From Dasypus novemcinctus (lineage: Eukaryota; Chordata; Mammalia; Cingulata; Dasypodidae): a DNA stretch of 64,000 nucleotides. Shown here in pieces: positions 35,064 to 46,592 of the stretch. The stretch covers positions 191,189,216-191,253,215 of the forward strand of contig NC_080673.1 of the NCBI RefSeq assembly GCF_030445035.2. Direction: 5' to 3'. Position numbers and translations under genes: made by a program. The notes under the pieces are model-generated. The model did not search any database. It was not told the origin of the DNA and saw only the letters and a program-made list of their open reading frames with translations. How positions within the stretch are numbered: position 1 is the stretch's first letter; each line of letters opens with the position of its first letter.

Positions 35064-37104
35064 AAGCAAAGCATAATAAACTTAAAAAGAGAGAAATAAT
35101 ACAAAGTGTGTTCTCTGACCACAATGGAATGAAACTACAAATCAACAGCAGAAAGAAAGTTGAGAAATTCACCAAAATGTGGAAATTAAATAACATGCTT
35201 TAACAATCTAATACATCAAAGAAGAAATTACAATGATATTAGAAAATACTCTGAGATGAATAAAAACAAAAACACAACATACTGCAAATTAAGGAATGCA
35301 GCTAAAATGGTATGTAGAAGAAAATTTATAGCTGTAAATACCTATATTTAAAAAAGAAGAAATATCTCAAATTGAAATCTAAGCTTCCATCTTAAGAAAC
35401 TAAAAAAAGATCAAACTAATCAAAGCAAGTGGAGAAAGAAATAATAGAGATTGGAGTAGAAATAAATGAAAAGGAGAATAGAAAACAAAGGATAAAATCA
35501 GAGAACCCAATAGTTAGTTCTTTGAAAAGATAAGTTGAAAATCAACATATTAACAAATCTTTAGCTATACTGATGAAAAATAAAATAGAAAAGACTCAAA
35601 TTGCTAAAACTAGGAATGAAGAAAAGGACATCACTACTGACATTAAAGAAATGAAAAAGGGTTATAAGGGAATACTATGAACAATTGTATGCCAACATAT
35701 TAGATTATCTAGATGAAATGGTAAATTCCTAGAAAGACACAACTATTAAAACTCATTCAAGAAGAAATAGAAAATCTGAATAGACCTATAACAAATATAT
35801 TGAATTAGTAATCAAAAACTTCCAACAAAAGCAACAAAAAACAGGCCCAGATGACTTCACTGATAAATTCTATCAGACATTTAAAGTAGAATTAATACCA
35901 ATCCTTAACAAACTCTTTAAAAATACAGAAGAAAAATAACACTTCCCAATTCATTCTATAAGGTTGGTATTACCATAATACTAAAGAAAAAGATATCATA
36001 AGGAAAGAATACTACAGACCAATATCTTTTTTGAACATAGATGTAAACCTCTTCAACAAAAATACTTTCAAACCAAATTATCAACACATTAAAAAGATTT
36101 TACATCATGACCAAGTGGAATTTTTCCCAGGAATGTAAGATTGATACAACATCAAAAATCAGTGTAAAATACTATATTAGTATAATAAAAAATAAAAAGT
36201 ATATGATCATCACCATAGACATAGGAAAAGCATTTTACAAAATCAATACCCAGTCACAATAAAAACACTCAACAAACTAAGAGTAGAGGGTAACTTCCTC
36301 AACCCAAAAAGGAAATCTGTGAAAAACCCAAAGCTAGCATTATACTGAATGGAGAAAAATAGAATGCTTTCTCACTAAGATCAGCAACAAGATAAGGAGG
36401 TCCACTTTCACCACTTTATTCAATATCATTTTGGAAATTATAGCCAGATAAAGTAACCATCTAGATTGGAAAGAAAGAGTAAAGCTATCTCTATTCACAG
36501 ATGGCATGCTCCTGTATATAGGAAGTCCTAAGTAATACACATATACACACATACACAATTAAAACTAATAAATGAATTAAGCAAAGTTGCAAGATACAAG
36601 GTCAATATTTTTTAAATCACTTGTATTTCCATACACTAGCAATAAACAATCTGAAAAATGAAATTAAGAAAACAATTCCATTTACAATAGCATCAAAACA
36701 TAAAATACTTATGTTAAGTTTAACAAAATAAGTATAAGACTAGTACACTAAAAGCTACAAAATATTGTTCAAAAGAAATTCATGAAGATATAAATAAATG
36801 GAAAGACATTCAATATCTATGGATTTGGGAGGCTAGTGTGTTAAAGTGGCATTACTCCCTAAATTGATCTACAGATTCAATGCAATCCCTATCAAAATCC
36901 CAGCTGCAACTTTTACAGAAATCCAAAAGATGATTCTAAAATCTTTTTGGAAATACGTGAGATCCACAAAAAGTGACTCAATCTTAAAAAAGAAGATCAA
37001 AGTTGGAAGACTCACACAACTTGATTTCATAAATTACTATAAAGCAACCCTAATCAATACTGTGGGGTACTAGCATAAGGATAGACATGTAAATCATTGG
37101 TATA

Positions 37105-37560
37105 TGTCTTACTTCACCAAGGTTATTACTAAAAAACCACACTCTGGTTGGTTCAAATAAAAGAGAATTTATTGGCTCATGGTTTTAAAGACCAGAAGTC
37201 CCAAATCAAGGCATCGGCAAGGCTACGCTTTCTCTCAGAATCTTTAGCATTCTGGTGATGGCTTGCCATTGTCCTTGGGGTTCCTTGACTTGCCTCTGTC
37301 ACATGGCAATGTCCTTAGTCTCCTGTGGCTTTCTTTGACTTCTGGCAGCTATTTGTAAAGCCTCCAATAATATTGACTAAGGCCCACCCTGATTCAGTTT
37401 GGCCACACCTCAAGAAGATCCTATTCACAAATGAGTCCAGACCTTAACTGATAATACATCTTCGAAGGATCTTATTTACCAATGTGTTCATACCCATGGG
37501 ATTGCAGATTAAGGTAAAGAACATGTTTTTTTGTTGGAATACATAATTCACTCTATCACA
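37105..37560 (-). mobile_element. Solo LTR, MaLR-like, 5-bp duplication GTATA/ATATA
   Basis: TG…CA on the plus strand (tgtcttacttcaccaagg … aattcactctatcaca), 456 bases, inside LINE-1 ORF2. Flanks are GTATA (37100-37104) and ATATA (37561-37565). 'gagaatttattggctcatgg' and 'ccaaatcaaggcatcggcaagg' tie it to the LTRs at 7535, 11848 and 61925. Confidence 0.82.
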
Positions 37561-38079
37561 ATATAGAACTGAGAGTCCAGAAATAAACTCTAATATTTAT
37601 GGTCAAGTGAATATCAGCAAGAGTGCTAAGACAATTCAATGTGAAAAGAATAGTTTTTTCAATAAGTAGTACTAGCCTGACTGTATATCTAAATGAAAAA
37701 CAATGAAAGTGGACCCCTATATCACACCATATACAAAAATTAACTCAAAATGAATACACACATATACATACTAAATACTTTTAAATCAACACATGGACTT
37801 ATAGCATAAAGCATATGACTAAAGATTAATATGTGAGTTAGAAAGTTAAGCCAATTGATGCTCCCAGAACATAGTACCAACAAAAAGGACAAAGAAAGAA
37901 TGTATAAAAGAAGCCTCAAGAAATATGTCAAGTAAATCCAGAAGCTCTAAAATATATTTATTAGAATTTCCCTCATAAAATAGATGATGTATTACTGAGG
38001 CTACTACGGAAGATCCTAAAAGAATACAGGAATGTATTAATAATGATTTTTAAATAAAGAAAAAACAGACGTGCTTTAA

Positions 38080-38492
38080 GAAGTGGACTTGGGCTAATGG
38101 ATAGGGCGTCCACCTACCACACGGGAGGTCCACGGTTCAACCCCTGGGCCTCCTTGACCCATGTGGAGCTGGCCCATGTGCAGTGCTGATGTGCGCAAGG
38201 AGTGCCGTGCCACACAGGGGTGTCCCCCATGTAGGGGAGCCCCGCGCGCAAGGAGTACACCCCGTAAGGAGAGCCACCCAGCGCGAAAGAAAGTGCAGCC
38301 TGCCCAAGAATGGCGCCGCACACAAGGAGAGCTGACACAACAAGATCACACAACAAAAATAAACACAGATTCCATTCCTGCTGATAATGATAGAAGCAGT
38401 AACAGAAGAACAAACAGCAAATGGATACACAGAGCAGACAACTGGGAGGGGAGGGAGAGAAATAAATAAAAAATAAATCTTTAAAAAAAAGA
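38080..38492 (+). mobile_element. Full-length DAS-SINE (long form)
   Basis: Head gaagtggacttgggctaatg, B-box 'ggttcaacccc', 'tgggcctcc', then the GC-rich body (gtgcgcaaggagtgccgtgcc…, 'gcgcgaaagaaagtgcagcctgccc') and the tail 'aaataaataaaaaataaatctttaaaa'. Flanking 15-mers 38064-38078 (aacagacgtgcttta) and 38493-38507 (aacatatgtgcttta) match at 13 of 15. It retains several CpGs, unusual for this window, which fits a fairly young copy. Overlapping open frames on both strands are not genes. Confidence 0.93.
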
Positions 38493-38605
38493 ACATATGT
38501 GCTTTAGTAACAAGAAAAATGACTGATATAATAACAAAAACTACCCCCCACTTTAATAATAACAGAGAGAATGTAAATAATAACAGAATGGAAGAGAGGA
38601 AATAA

Positions 38606-39005
38606 TGTGGGAGACAGAGTTATGTATCACAGAAAAAACATCATGTTCTTAATCTTAGCCCCAGTCCTATGGCTGTGAATCCACTCTAAAAAAGACCTTT
38701 TGAAAATGTTAGTTTTAGTTAAAGTGTGGCCAACTGAATCAAGATGGGTCTTAACTTTATTACTGAAGACCTTATAAAGAGAAAGCCACAGGAGAAGCTG
38801 GAAGCAGGAAATCAGTGAGAACATCAATGAGAAAGAAGAGAACATCACCTCTTGCTGGAAAACCAAGGAACCCAAGAATTGCTGATCTGCCAGAATGCTA
38901 CTGACACAGGTAGAAGCCAACCTCTGAAACTGCCAATAAATTCCTATTATTAAGACAATCCATTGTGTGGCATTTGTCATAGCAGCCAGAAAACAAAGAG
39001 TACCA
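38606..39005 (+). mobile_element. MaLR-like LTR
   Basis: Starts tgtgggagacagagttatg and runs 'atgttcttaatcttagccccagtcctatggctgtgaatcc', 'gatgggtcttaactttatt', 'agccacaggagaagctgg', 'ctgccaataaattcc' (poly(A) region), 'catagcagccagaaaac'. Ends are approximate, and a 5-bp duplication could not be fixed. The LINE-1-like text on both sides suggests it inserted into an old LINE-1/HAL1-like element. Confidence 0.7.
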
Positions 39006-39008
39006 ACA

Positions 39009-39260
39009 AAATCAAAGAAGAAAATTTTCCTGACCTAAAGAAAAATATGAATGTTCCAATTCAAAGAGTCTAAATACCTATAGTGAATTTTCAGAATATG
39101 AAGGGAAAAAAAAGAATCGTAAAAGCTTCCAAAGAGGGAAGTAACAGATTTCTACTGACATTAGAATTTTCATCAACAGTTTTAGATGAAAGAAATAGAA
39201 CAATATTTTAAATTTCCAGTGGGAAATGATTGTGAACCTAACCAAACAAACATTCATATT
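39009..39260 (+). mobile_element. LINE-1 ORF1-like (HAL1-like) fragment
   Basis: Reads as 'EENFPDLKKNMNV', 'KIVKASKEGSNRFLLTLEFSS' and 'DERNRTIF', matching in order the ORF1 C-terminal half seen at 43520-43800, but strongly diverged. ORF1 with no ORF2 following fits a HAL1-type element, though a simple fragment is equally possible. Confidence 0.5.
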
Positions 39261-40554
39261 ATTCTAATATGTTCCCATATACAAACAACTTAAGTAACTG
39301 AATATTAATAAAATACCACAAACTTCTTAATCACACAAAACAGAATAGGACAATGCAATGGAATTCTTTTAAAAATTAAGGGGCATTATTCTATTTATTC
39401 AATATGTATGTATTGAGATCTTACTTTGCCCAAGCAACATTGTAGTCACAATAACACAAATATGAACAATTATGCTGTCTACCCTCAATATTTTTCAACT
39501 GAATTTCTCTTTCACTCTCTTTAAGAAATAGAACACATTCATATTTAAATAGAAAAAAATTGTAATTATTCTCCTTTATTTGCATACTTGGCAAGACTTG
39601 CTTCTGTCAACCACTTATCTGTAGTAGTGAGACATACAAAATCTAAAACACAAGGGTTAATGGAAGTATCACTCTAATACATTTTGAAGGACATTTCTTA
39701 TTATTGCTCCTTGAATAAAAAAGCAACTAAGTTTGCATACCATTTTGCTAAAACAGAAAGTCAAAGATCAAGTGCGAGAGAGTTGAAAAGGAAAGCTTAA
39801 ATTACTCTTTCACTGATTTAAAAGATGCCTTACTAAACCTGATTTCTAATGGGTTGTCTTGATTGTGTCTGTTCATGGAAGACAGCCCAGTATGTACCAG
39901 CACAATTCTTGATAGGACCCCTTCTCACCCTCGAAAAGTGTCCTAGTGATGAGAGACTTGTGGACAAACAAGGAGAGAAGGGACAGATATGGTTCTCTCT
40001 CCTATTTCTCCATTCTCTCGTGTGATCATTTTCATTGTCATCTGCTTTTTTTTTTTCCTAGTGAAATAGAAAGAACATCATTTCATGCAGCAGTAGCAGA
40101 AACAATTTTTAGCTCATTCTGATACTAAAATACTAGACAAATTTTTTTCCTTCATGTAATCATAAATATTCTAGTATCTCATTAAATTTTAAGAGCAATT
40201 GCAAAAATAAGACAGAAACAGTCTTCTGTACCCTGCCTCACCAATAGCTTGGTCAAAAGGAAAATTTGGTGTTCTGTGTCAGTATGAGAATTCCAGGCCT
40301 TTAGGTGAATACTAAAAGTAGGCATTATAAACTATAAAAAAACCACAGGCTTCCAAAGTAATGACAAAAAGGAAGTTTTTTTAAGTAAAAAAGCCCCCCT
40401 GAAGTATAGTCTTCAATTGATTGACTTGCATTTTGATTAACACAGTTGATAATCCCTGCCCCCAAAAGAGTAGGCAGTAAGGATTCCTATTCCACATTAA
40501 GAATAATAATAATAGACACACGTATGATAGTAGCCACTGGTTGAAGAAAATGGG
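39261..40554. other. Unassigned sequence
   Basis: No gene or repeat recognised. AT-rich; includes a T-run at 40045-40057 and short (aat)n near 40501. Confidence 0.45.
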
Positions 40555-41019
40555 TGTAGCAGTTTGATATAGTTATGAATTCCAAAAATAGATATTGAAT
40601 TATGTTTGTAATCTGGTCTGTACCTGGGCATGATTAAGTTATGATTAGGGTTTTGATTGGGCCACGAAGGGTTGGGGACTCACAGATAAAAGGCATGGCA
40701 AAGGACAAAGTTGAAGCTTTTTGATGCTGAGGGTTTTTGATGTTGGAGTTTGATACTAAAGCCTTAAGCTGGAGGCCCAGGAAGTAAGCACACAGAAGAA
40801 AGAGAAGCAAGTCCCAGGAAGAGAGGAATCCAGGAAGCCTGAACCCTCACAGATGTTGGCAGCCATCTTACTCTAACACAAAAAAATAGACTTTGGTGAG
40901 GGAAGTAGCTTATGTTTTATGGCCTGTATCTGTAAGTTCCAACCCCAAATAAATACCCTTTATAAAAAACAACCAATTTCTGGTATTTTGTATCAGCACC
41001 TCTTTGGCTGACTAACACA
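40555..41019 (+). mobile_element. Solo LTR, ERVL/MaLR-like, exact 5-bp duplication ATGGG
   Basis: 465 bases from tgtagcagtttgatatag to ggctgactaacaca, with exact ATGGG on both sides (40550-40554 and 41020-41024). Near the 3' end 'ccccaaataaataccc' holds the AATAAA poly(A) signal and is followed by 'ttctggtattttgtatcagcacc'. It is the clearest copy of the family also present at 6371, 33577 and 54872. The remaining sequence has no internal region, so the provirus was lost by LTR-LTR recombination. Confidence 0.9.
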
Positions 41020-41289
41020 ATGGGTAAGGACAAAAAAACAACTATGAATTAATTAACACTTGTAAATGAGATTACATTGTATTTGTCACAATAGCCTCTA
41101 CATGCATTGAGAAATAATAGTTACTATATGTAAAATGGTATCTCTTTAGTCTAAAGTTAATTTTTGGTATATACTTGAATTCACTGATCTCTTACAACAA
41201 ATCTGTAGCCTTTCTAAGTGCCTGATATCCAAAGGGTGGGAAACAATAATCTGCCCGAAAGAATGCTGGAATGGGACCAATAAATGGTT

Positions 41290-41465
41290 TTATTTCCTAT
41301 TCTATTTCATTTCCTAAACTTGGGAAAATCACTCAATGCTCTTGAGTCTCAGTTCCTCATCTGTCAAATAGAAGGGCTAGTATCTTCCTTACCACGTCTA
41401 ATTGTAACTGGGAACAAATGAGAACACAGGCGTGAAAGCAGATTTAAACTTAGCACTATATGGAA
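41290..41465 (+). repeat. MIR SINE (fragment)
   Basis: 'tgggaaaatcactcaatgctcttgagtctcagttcctcatctgtcaaat' is the upstream and core part of MIR. Confidence 0.8.
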
Positions 41466-41889
41466 ATGGTTCATATTGTTTATTAATAGAGGTGGAATTT
41501 AATATTTAACTAATGTCTAATTTTAACAAATGAAAAGATACATATATAGTATTGACAGAGGAAAAGCAGATATCTCTGCTAATGAATCTAAGAAACTAGA
41601 TTCATTGTGATACAATCTTCAAAACACTAATGAAAGACAATCAGCAAGATGGCAACAGAGCAAGGAGCTCCTAGAGTCATCTCCTGCTACAGGGCAGTTA
41701 GTAATCACCCAGAGCTATCTAAAGCACCTGTTTGGGGGCTCCCGGAGACCAGAAGAGCATCCTGCAACATTCTTGAAAGACAGGAAATAGGAGAATGCCC
41801 ATCTGCAAAGAAGATTCGCAAGTGAAATGCTCCATGCCCTGGAGACTGGTGCCCATTCTCCACTGGAGGCACAACCTGCCTCAGGAGGT

Positions 41890-42620
41890 ATTCCATGGCT
41901 GGAATTGGAAGCTCCACTTCCCAGAAACTGGGCACCAACTTCAGCTACTGATTAGTAAATTGTACAGGCTAACGTATAATCCTAAGAACAGCTAAAGATT
42001 GAACATGTCCAAGTCAGAAAGAGGCCAGTAGCCACCATTTTAACTCCACCCCTGGCACAAGGGTAAGTTGGGCAGACTGAAAATGACGGTGCTGGTAGGG
42101 AACAGCTTCTTTCATTCCAGGTCAGATTGCAACTCTAGCCTAGGCCCCAGCCCCACCTCCAGCAAGGAGGAAGCTGCAGGACCTGTGCCAGCCTCTCCAG
42201 AAAAAAGCAGGCCACATCCAGAGGCCAGTGATCATACTACCCTAGGTGCACAAGCCCTCTCAGGAGCAATTTTGAACCTGGAATTGGAAGCTTCATTTCC
42301 CAAAAACAGGTGAGGAAGAGATGGCTGGCCACCAAATTCAGCTATTGATTAAACTCAATCAACTCAGTAAACTGAGTTGGATAAAGTGTAACCCTAAGAA
42401 CAGCTGAAGTTTGAACCTGTCCAAGTCATAAAGAGGCCAGTGGCCACCATTTTGACTCCACCCCCAGTGTGAGGGGAATTGGGGCTGACTGAAAATCAAA
42501 GTGATGGTAGGAACTAGTTTCTTTCACCCAGATCAGCCTGAAGCCCTAGCCTAGGCTTCAGCCCCTCCTCTAGCAGGGAGGAAGCTGGTGGGCCCTGCAC
42601 CAGCCTATCCAGGTAACAGC
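41890..42620 (+). repeat. Tandem units in the LINE-1 leader
   Basis: The block beginning 'cctaagaacagctaaag' at 41983 recurs at 42392 ('cctaagaacagctgaag'). Then 'gtccaagtcagaaagaggccagtagccaccatttt…ctccaccc' and the 'tctagcctaggccccagccc' phrase recur at the same spacing. The period is about 409 bases. Traces ('ccatcccagccccaggca' at 42722; 'gtccctacccctggcaaagga' at 42828) suggest a partial third unit. These units lie just upstream of ORF1. Confidence 0.8.
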
Positions 42621-43021
42621 AGGTACATTTGCCTGGCACAGTTTGAATAATTGGAAGTCTGCTGGAGCAACTCCGGTCATCTTGGACCTGCACTGCATAG
42701 ATTGCTGCCCATACCTGCAGCTCCATCCCAGCCCCAGGCAGGGGATAAAGGGGCACGAACTTTCATCAGTCTTTCTGGGTAACTATAGGCCTGCACGTCT
42801 TATATTATTCCACATAGCTGTGACTCTGTCCCTACCCCTGGCAAAGGAGAAAGTTGGGAGAATCTTCATCAGTCCCTGGGGCAATGAGGGCAGTTTGAGC
42901 CTCTATAGCTTATAGCACCAACCACATCCTTGGCTCCTACTACACAACAAGCAAGGGAGAAAGGGCAAGAAAGCTCTAAGCTAAAAAGAAAAATTGCACC
43001 CAGAATACTCCAGTAAGCAAG

Positions 43022-43895
43022 ATGCCAAGACACCAAGAAAAAATAATAATCTGCACTAAGAAACAGGAAGATATAGCCCAGTTAAAGGAACAAGATAAGC
43101 CTCCAGATGACATAAAGGAGTTGAGACAACTAATCATAGATGTTCAAACATATTTCCTTAATAAATTCAATGAGATGGCTAAAGAGATTAAGGATATTAA
43201 GAAGACATTGGATGAGCACAAAGAAGAATTTCAAAGCATACATAGAAAAATAGCAAATCTTAAGGGAATGAAAGTTACAATAAATGAAATTTTTAAAATA
43301 CAGTGGAATCAGATAATAGCAGATTTGAGAAGGCAAAAGAAAGGATTGGTGAGTTTGAAGAATGATCTCTGAAAGTGATCATACAAAAGAACAAATGAAG
43401 GAAAGAATGGGAAAAATTAAACAAGTTCTCATGGAACTAAAGAACAGTAAGAGACATGCACACATACATGTCATGGGTATCCCAGAAGGAGAAGAGAAGG
43501 GAAAAGGGGCAGAAGGACTATTTAAAGAAATAACAATGGAAAATTTCCCAACCCTATTGAAGGACATAGATATTCATGCCCAAGAAGCACAATGTACTCC
43601 CATCCAAAAAAAAATCCAAATAGGCCAATTCTGAGGCATATATCAATCATAATGGCAAATGGAAAGACAGAGAATTCTGAGAGCAGCAAGAGAAAAGCAA
43701 TGCATAACATATAGAGGATACCCAATAAGTTTAAGTGTTGATTTCTCACCAGAAACCATGGAGGCAAGAAGACAGTGTTATGATATACTTAAGATACTGC
43801 AAGACAAAAACTTCCAGCCAAGCATCTTATATCCAGCAAGATTGTCTTTCAAAAATGAGGATAAGTTTAGAATAGTCACAAATAATTTAGAATAG
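43022..43895 (+). pseudogene. LINE-1 ORF1 (coiled coil, RRM and C-terminal domain), two lesions
   Basis: ORF1p is the LINE-1 trimeric RNA-binding protein. Three consecutive open pieces give nearly the whole protein. 43022-43372 has a basic N-terminus (MPRHQEKII) and a coiled coil ('LNKFNEMAKEIKDIKKTLDEH'). 43362-43634 has the RRM with 'HVMGIPEGEE' and 'ENFPTLLKDIDIHAQEAQ'. 43659-43895 has the C-terminal domain ('LRAAREKQCITYRGYPISLSVDFS', 'NFQPSILYPARLSF'). Piece 1 to 2 needs a frameshift near 43370. Pieces 2 and 3 share a frame and are separated by a stop at 43632-43634. Only these lesions and a short end make this the best preserved ORF1 here. Confidence 0.85.
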
Positions 43896-44530
43896 TCACA
43901 AATAAACAGAAACTGAGAGAGTTTGTAACCAAGACACAGTATTTGCAGGAATACTAAAGGCTGTGCTACAGCCTGAAAAGAAAACACAGGAGAGAGAAAT
44001 GAAGATTATATCAATAAAAATAACTAAAACTACTGTCAAAAGAGTTGTGAAAATAAAATGTCAGATAAAACCCAAATATTCAGGAATAAATTTAACCAAT
44101 GATGTAAAGCACTTATATTCAGAACATTACAACTCACTGTTAAAAGTAATTTTAAAAAGCCCTAAATAATTGGAAGACTATTCCATGCTCACAGATTGGA
44201 AGACTAAATATCATTAAGACATCAATTCTACTCAAATTAATATACAGTTTCAATGCAATCCTGATTTAAAAAATTCCACCACCAGTGTTTAAATAAATGG
44301 AAAACACAATTATCAAATTTATTTGGAAGGATAAGGGGACCTGAATAGCCAGAAACATCTTAAGAAGGAAAAGCAAATTTGGAGGACCCTCATTTCCAGA
44401 CTTTAAATCCTATTATCTAACTACAGTGGTAAAAACAGCATTGTACAGGCATAAAGACAGACATAGAGACCAATGGAACTGAATTGATGGTTCAGAAATA
44501 GACCCTCACATGTATGGTCAAGTGATTTTT

Positions 44531-45272
44531 TTTTTTTTTTTTGAAGGTAGAGGTTTTCTTTTTATATATACAAGACACATTAATCCATTAAATTTGAGGA
44601 CACAGTACAAAAAAAAACAAAAAACAAAAAACACTTCAACTAATTCATCTGACAAATGCTGTTCATACTCATGACGCCATTTTTGTTGTTGTTGTTTTGT
44701 TTTCCTAATAATAAAGGAGGAGACTTAGGGCTGTTGGGCTGATATATATTTGAGGGTCCCACCTCCCCATCTCACCCACACACCACCAGGGTGAACAGGA
44801 GGAGGAGAAGGAAGGGCAGGGCCCCCAGCAAAGTTTCATAATCTTAAATGCAAGAGGTAGGGGAGAGGAAGAGGAAGAGGAAAGGAAGGAAAAAAAAATA
44901 CAAATCCTATAATACATACAACAGGGTGGGGGATGGTATGGGAATGGGATAGACATGAAGCTGAGGCATGGGGAGCTCCACTGGGGGTGGGGGCAGCGGA
45001 ACCCCCCAACATTCCTTTTTCTCTTTGATGCTGTTTCCATAGTTGCCGGGCTGGGTAACCCTCTCAGAAGATGGGGCCGAGAGAAGAGGCCCAGGGCCTC
45101 AGTTGGCCCCCCAGCTGTAGCTGTTGTAGGCAGACTTGTTGGTCTGGGGCTTCTGCGGGATGGAGCTGGTCTGGCTACGTTGCCCGCTGCCCGTCTGTCC
45201 ATCCTGCTGCAGGTGATGAAGAATCTGGGAGTGCGGCTGCTGATGGGGGGTCAGAATGTGCATAAAGGGGGC
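44531..45272 (-). pseudogene. UBAP2L: UBAP2L processed pseudogene, 5' truncated
   Basis: On the minus strand this is the end of a spliced mRNA. About 57 codons of the UBAP2L C-terminus run from PPFMHILTPHQQPHSQ to NKSAYNSYSWGAN and stop at TGA (45099-45101). About 550 bases of 3' UTR follow, then an A-tail (T-run 44531-44542 on the plus strand). UBAP2L is a ubiquitin-associated-domain RNA-binding protein of stress granules; only its last exon(s) are present. The coding part has no stop or frameshift, and one His codon fewer than I recall in human. A 16-nt direct repeat, tggtcaagtgattttt, flanks it (44515-44530 and 45273-45288), so it was copied by LINE-1 machinery. It sits inside LINE-1 ORF2, with no promoter or start, so no product is expected. 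Confidence 0.92.
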
Positions 45273-45540
45273 TGGTCAAGTGATTTTTGACTAGCCTGTC
45301 AAACCCACCCAGCTCAGGCAGAACAGTCCATTCAACAAATGATGCTGAGAGAACTGGATGCTGGATATCCATAGCCAAAAAAAAAAAAGAGAACCCCTAT
45401 CTCACACCTTAAAAAAAAAAAAAATTTAACTCAAAATGAATCAAAACTCTAAATATAAAAGCAAGAACTATAAAGCTTCTAGAAGAAAATGTAGGAAAAT
45501 ATCTTCAAGCCCTGGTGGTAGGTGGTGGATTCTTCAATGA

Positions 45541-46592
45541 GATAAGAGGAGGACTGAGATGGACTACTGAAGTTTAATTTATGTAGACATTTTGATTAGC
45601 TTTACTGAAAAAGTGCAGAAATGTACAGAGTTGATGGTAACACATTATAGTGAGTAACAGCTGGTTTATAAATGGAAATGTGGCTGAAAAAAAGTAGTCT
45701 AGGGATATAAATGCCAATTGACAGAATGCTAGAGAATAATCTAGGGACTGAAAAGTACAGTTTACCCAGAGGTGGGTGAGAATTGTGGTTGATGGTACAG
45801 ATGCAAGAGTGTCCTTTGTGAGCTAAAGCAAATGTACATCACTATTGCAGGGTGGTGGGAATGTGGAGAAGCAAAGGAAAAATACAACTGGAGTGACCTA
45901 TGGACTGTGGTTACCAGTAGTAATATAATAGTCTTGCATCTATGGCAAAGATGTATGGGGAGTATGGAAAATGTGTGCCAAATATACGCTATGGACTTGG
46001 TAATAATTGGATGATATTATCTTATATTCTGTAGCAAATGCTCCACCATGGTGTGCTGTGTTGATAGAAGGCTTTGTTTGAGAACTCTTCACATGTGCAT
46101 AACTGTTTTGTAAGTTTACAACTTCTGTCATAAAAATGTATCTTAAAAATAATAATAGGGTGGGTTGGGGGGCAAAATACATCAAATGTAATATAAGGAC
46201 TATAATTAGTAGTAAGATTTTTACAATATTCTTTCATAATTTATAACAAATGTCTCATGACAATGCAAGGTGTTGGTATAGGGTCAATGTATGGGATCCC
46301 TGTATGATGTTATGCATGTTTGCTTTGTAAGTTCGCAACTTTTACTATACACTTATTGTTTATGTATGTTCATGTATAAATGATATAAAAATAATAATAG
46401 GGTGGGTTGGGGGAAAATACTTAGTTTAAAAATGTTTAACAACAAAGAAAGGTATTGGTGGTAGGGTGATATATAAGATACCTGTATAATGTTATGTGTG
46501 TTTGCTTTATAAGTTCACAATTATTACTATACACTTATTGTTTATGTATTTCATGTATGAGTGATATACTTCAATAAATTTCTTTTAAACCC
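45541..46592 (+). mobile_element. LINE-1-type 3' UTR with internal tandem duplication
   Basis: Non-coding, ending in 'gtgatatacttcaataaatttctttt'. Typical L1 3' UTR phrases: 'gcaaatgtacatcactattgcagggtggtgg', 'tcttgcatctatggcaaagatgtatggg', 'aacaaatgtctcatgacaatgcaaggtgttgg'. The terminal segment is repeated: 'taaaaataataatagggtggg' starts near 46147 and near 46388, and 'acacttattgtttatgtat' occurs near 46350 and 46530. It is inserted between LINE-1 fragments in the same orientation. Confidence 0.7.

Larger units (their letters stand above)
33795..38079 (+). mobile_element. Old LINE-1 ORF2, multiply interrupted
   Basis: ORF2 can be followed in order through endonuclease (about 33960-34575 and 35075-35250: 'aaaatagattttaagcaaaaaactgttac', 'ttctctgaccacaatggaatgaaac'), linker, and reverse transcriptase (35700-36500). 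The C-terminal third (36590-38000) includes an open stretch at 36846-37073 reading 'LLPKLIYRFNAIPIKIP'. It is split by a trimeric SINE (34577-35063), an LTR (37105-37560) and, at or just past its end, a DAS-SINE (38080-38492). Stops are frequent; no product is expected. Confidence 0.85.
41640..45540 (+). mobile_element. LINE-1 with tandem-unit leader, ORF1, and internally deleted ORF2
   Basis: A LINE-1 in plus orientation. Leader 41640-43021 starts with 'agcaagatggcaacag' and contains repeated units of about 400 bases. ORF1 remains span 43022-43900. After about 43980 the sequence jumps to late ORF2 ('YSEHYNSLLKV' at 44110-44150, then the region before the C-terminal domain), so most of ORF2 including the reverse-transcriptase core is deleted. 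A UBAP2L retropseudogene splits ORF2 at 44531-45272. The element breaks off near 45540. Confidence 0.82.

Noticed and set aside
38114..38496. Open frames of 99-119 codons on both strands
   Set aside because: Same reason: body of a long-form DAS-SINE.
44705..45202. Minus-strand 165-codon open frame
   Set aside because: It crosses the UBAP2L stop codon in another frame and runs through its 3' UTR. The real reading frame is the UBAP2L C-terminus.
46140..46592. Direct repeats that could suggest a CRISPR-like or satellite array
   Set aside because: Only two to three imperfect copies without regular spacers, inside a LINE-1 3' UTR of a mammal.
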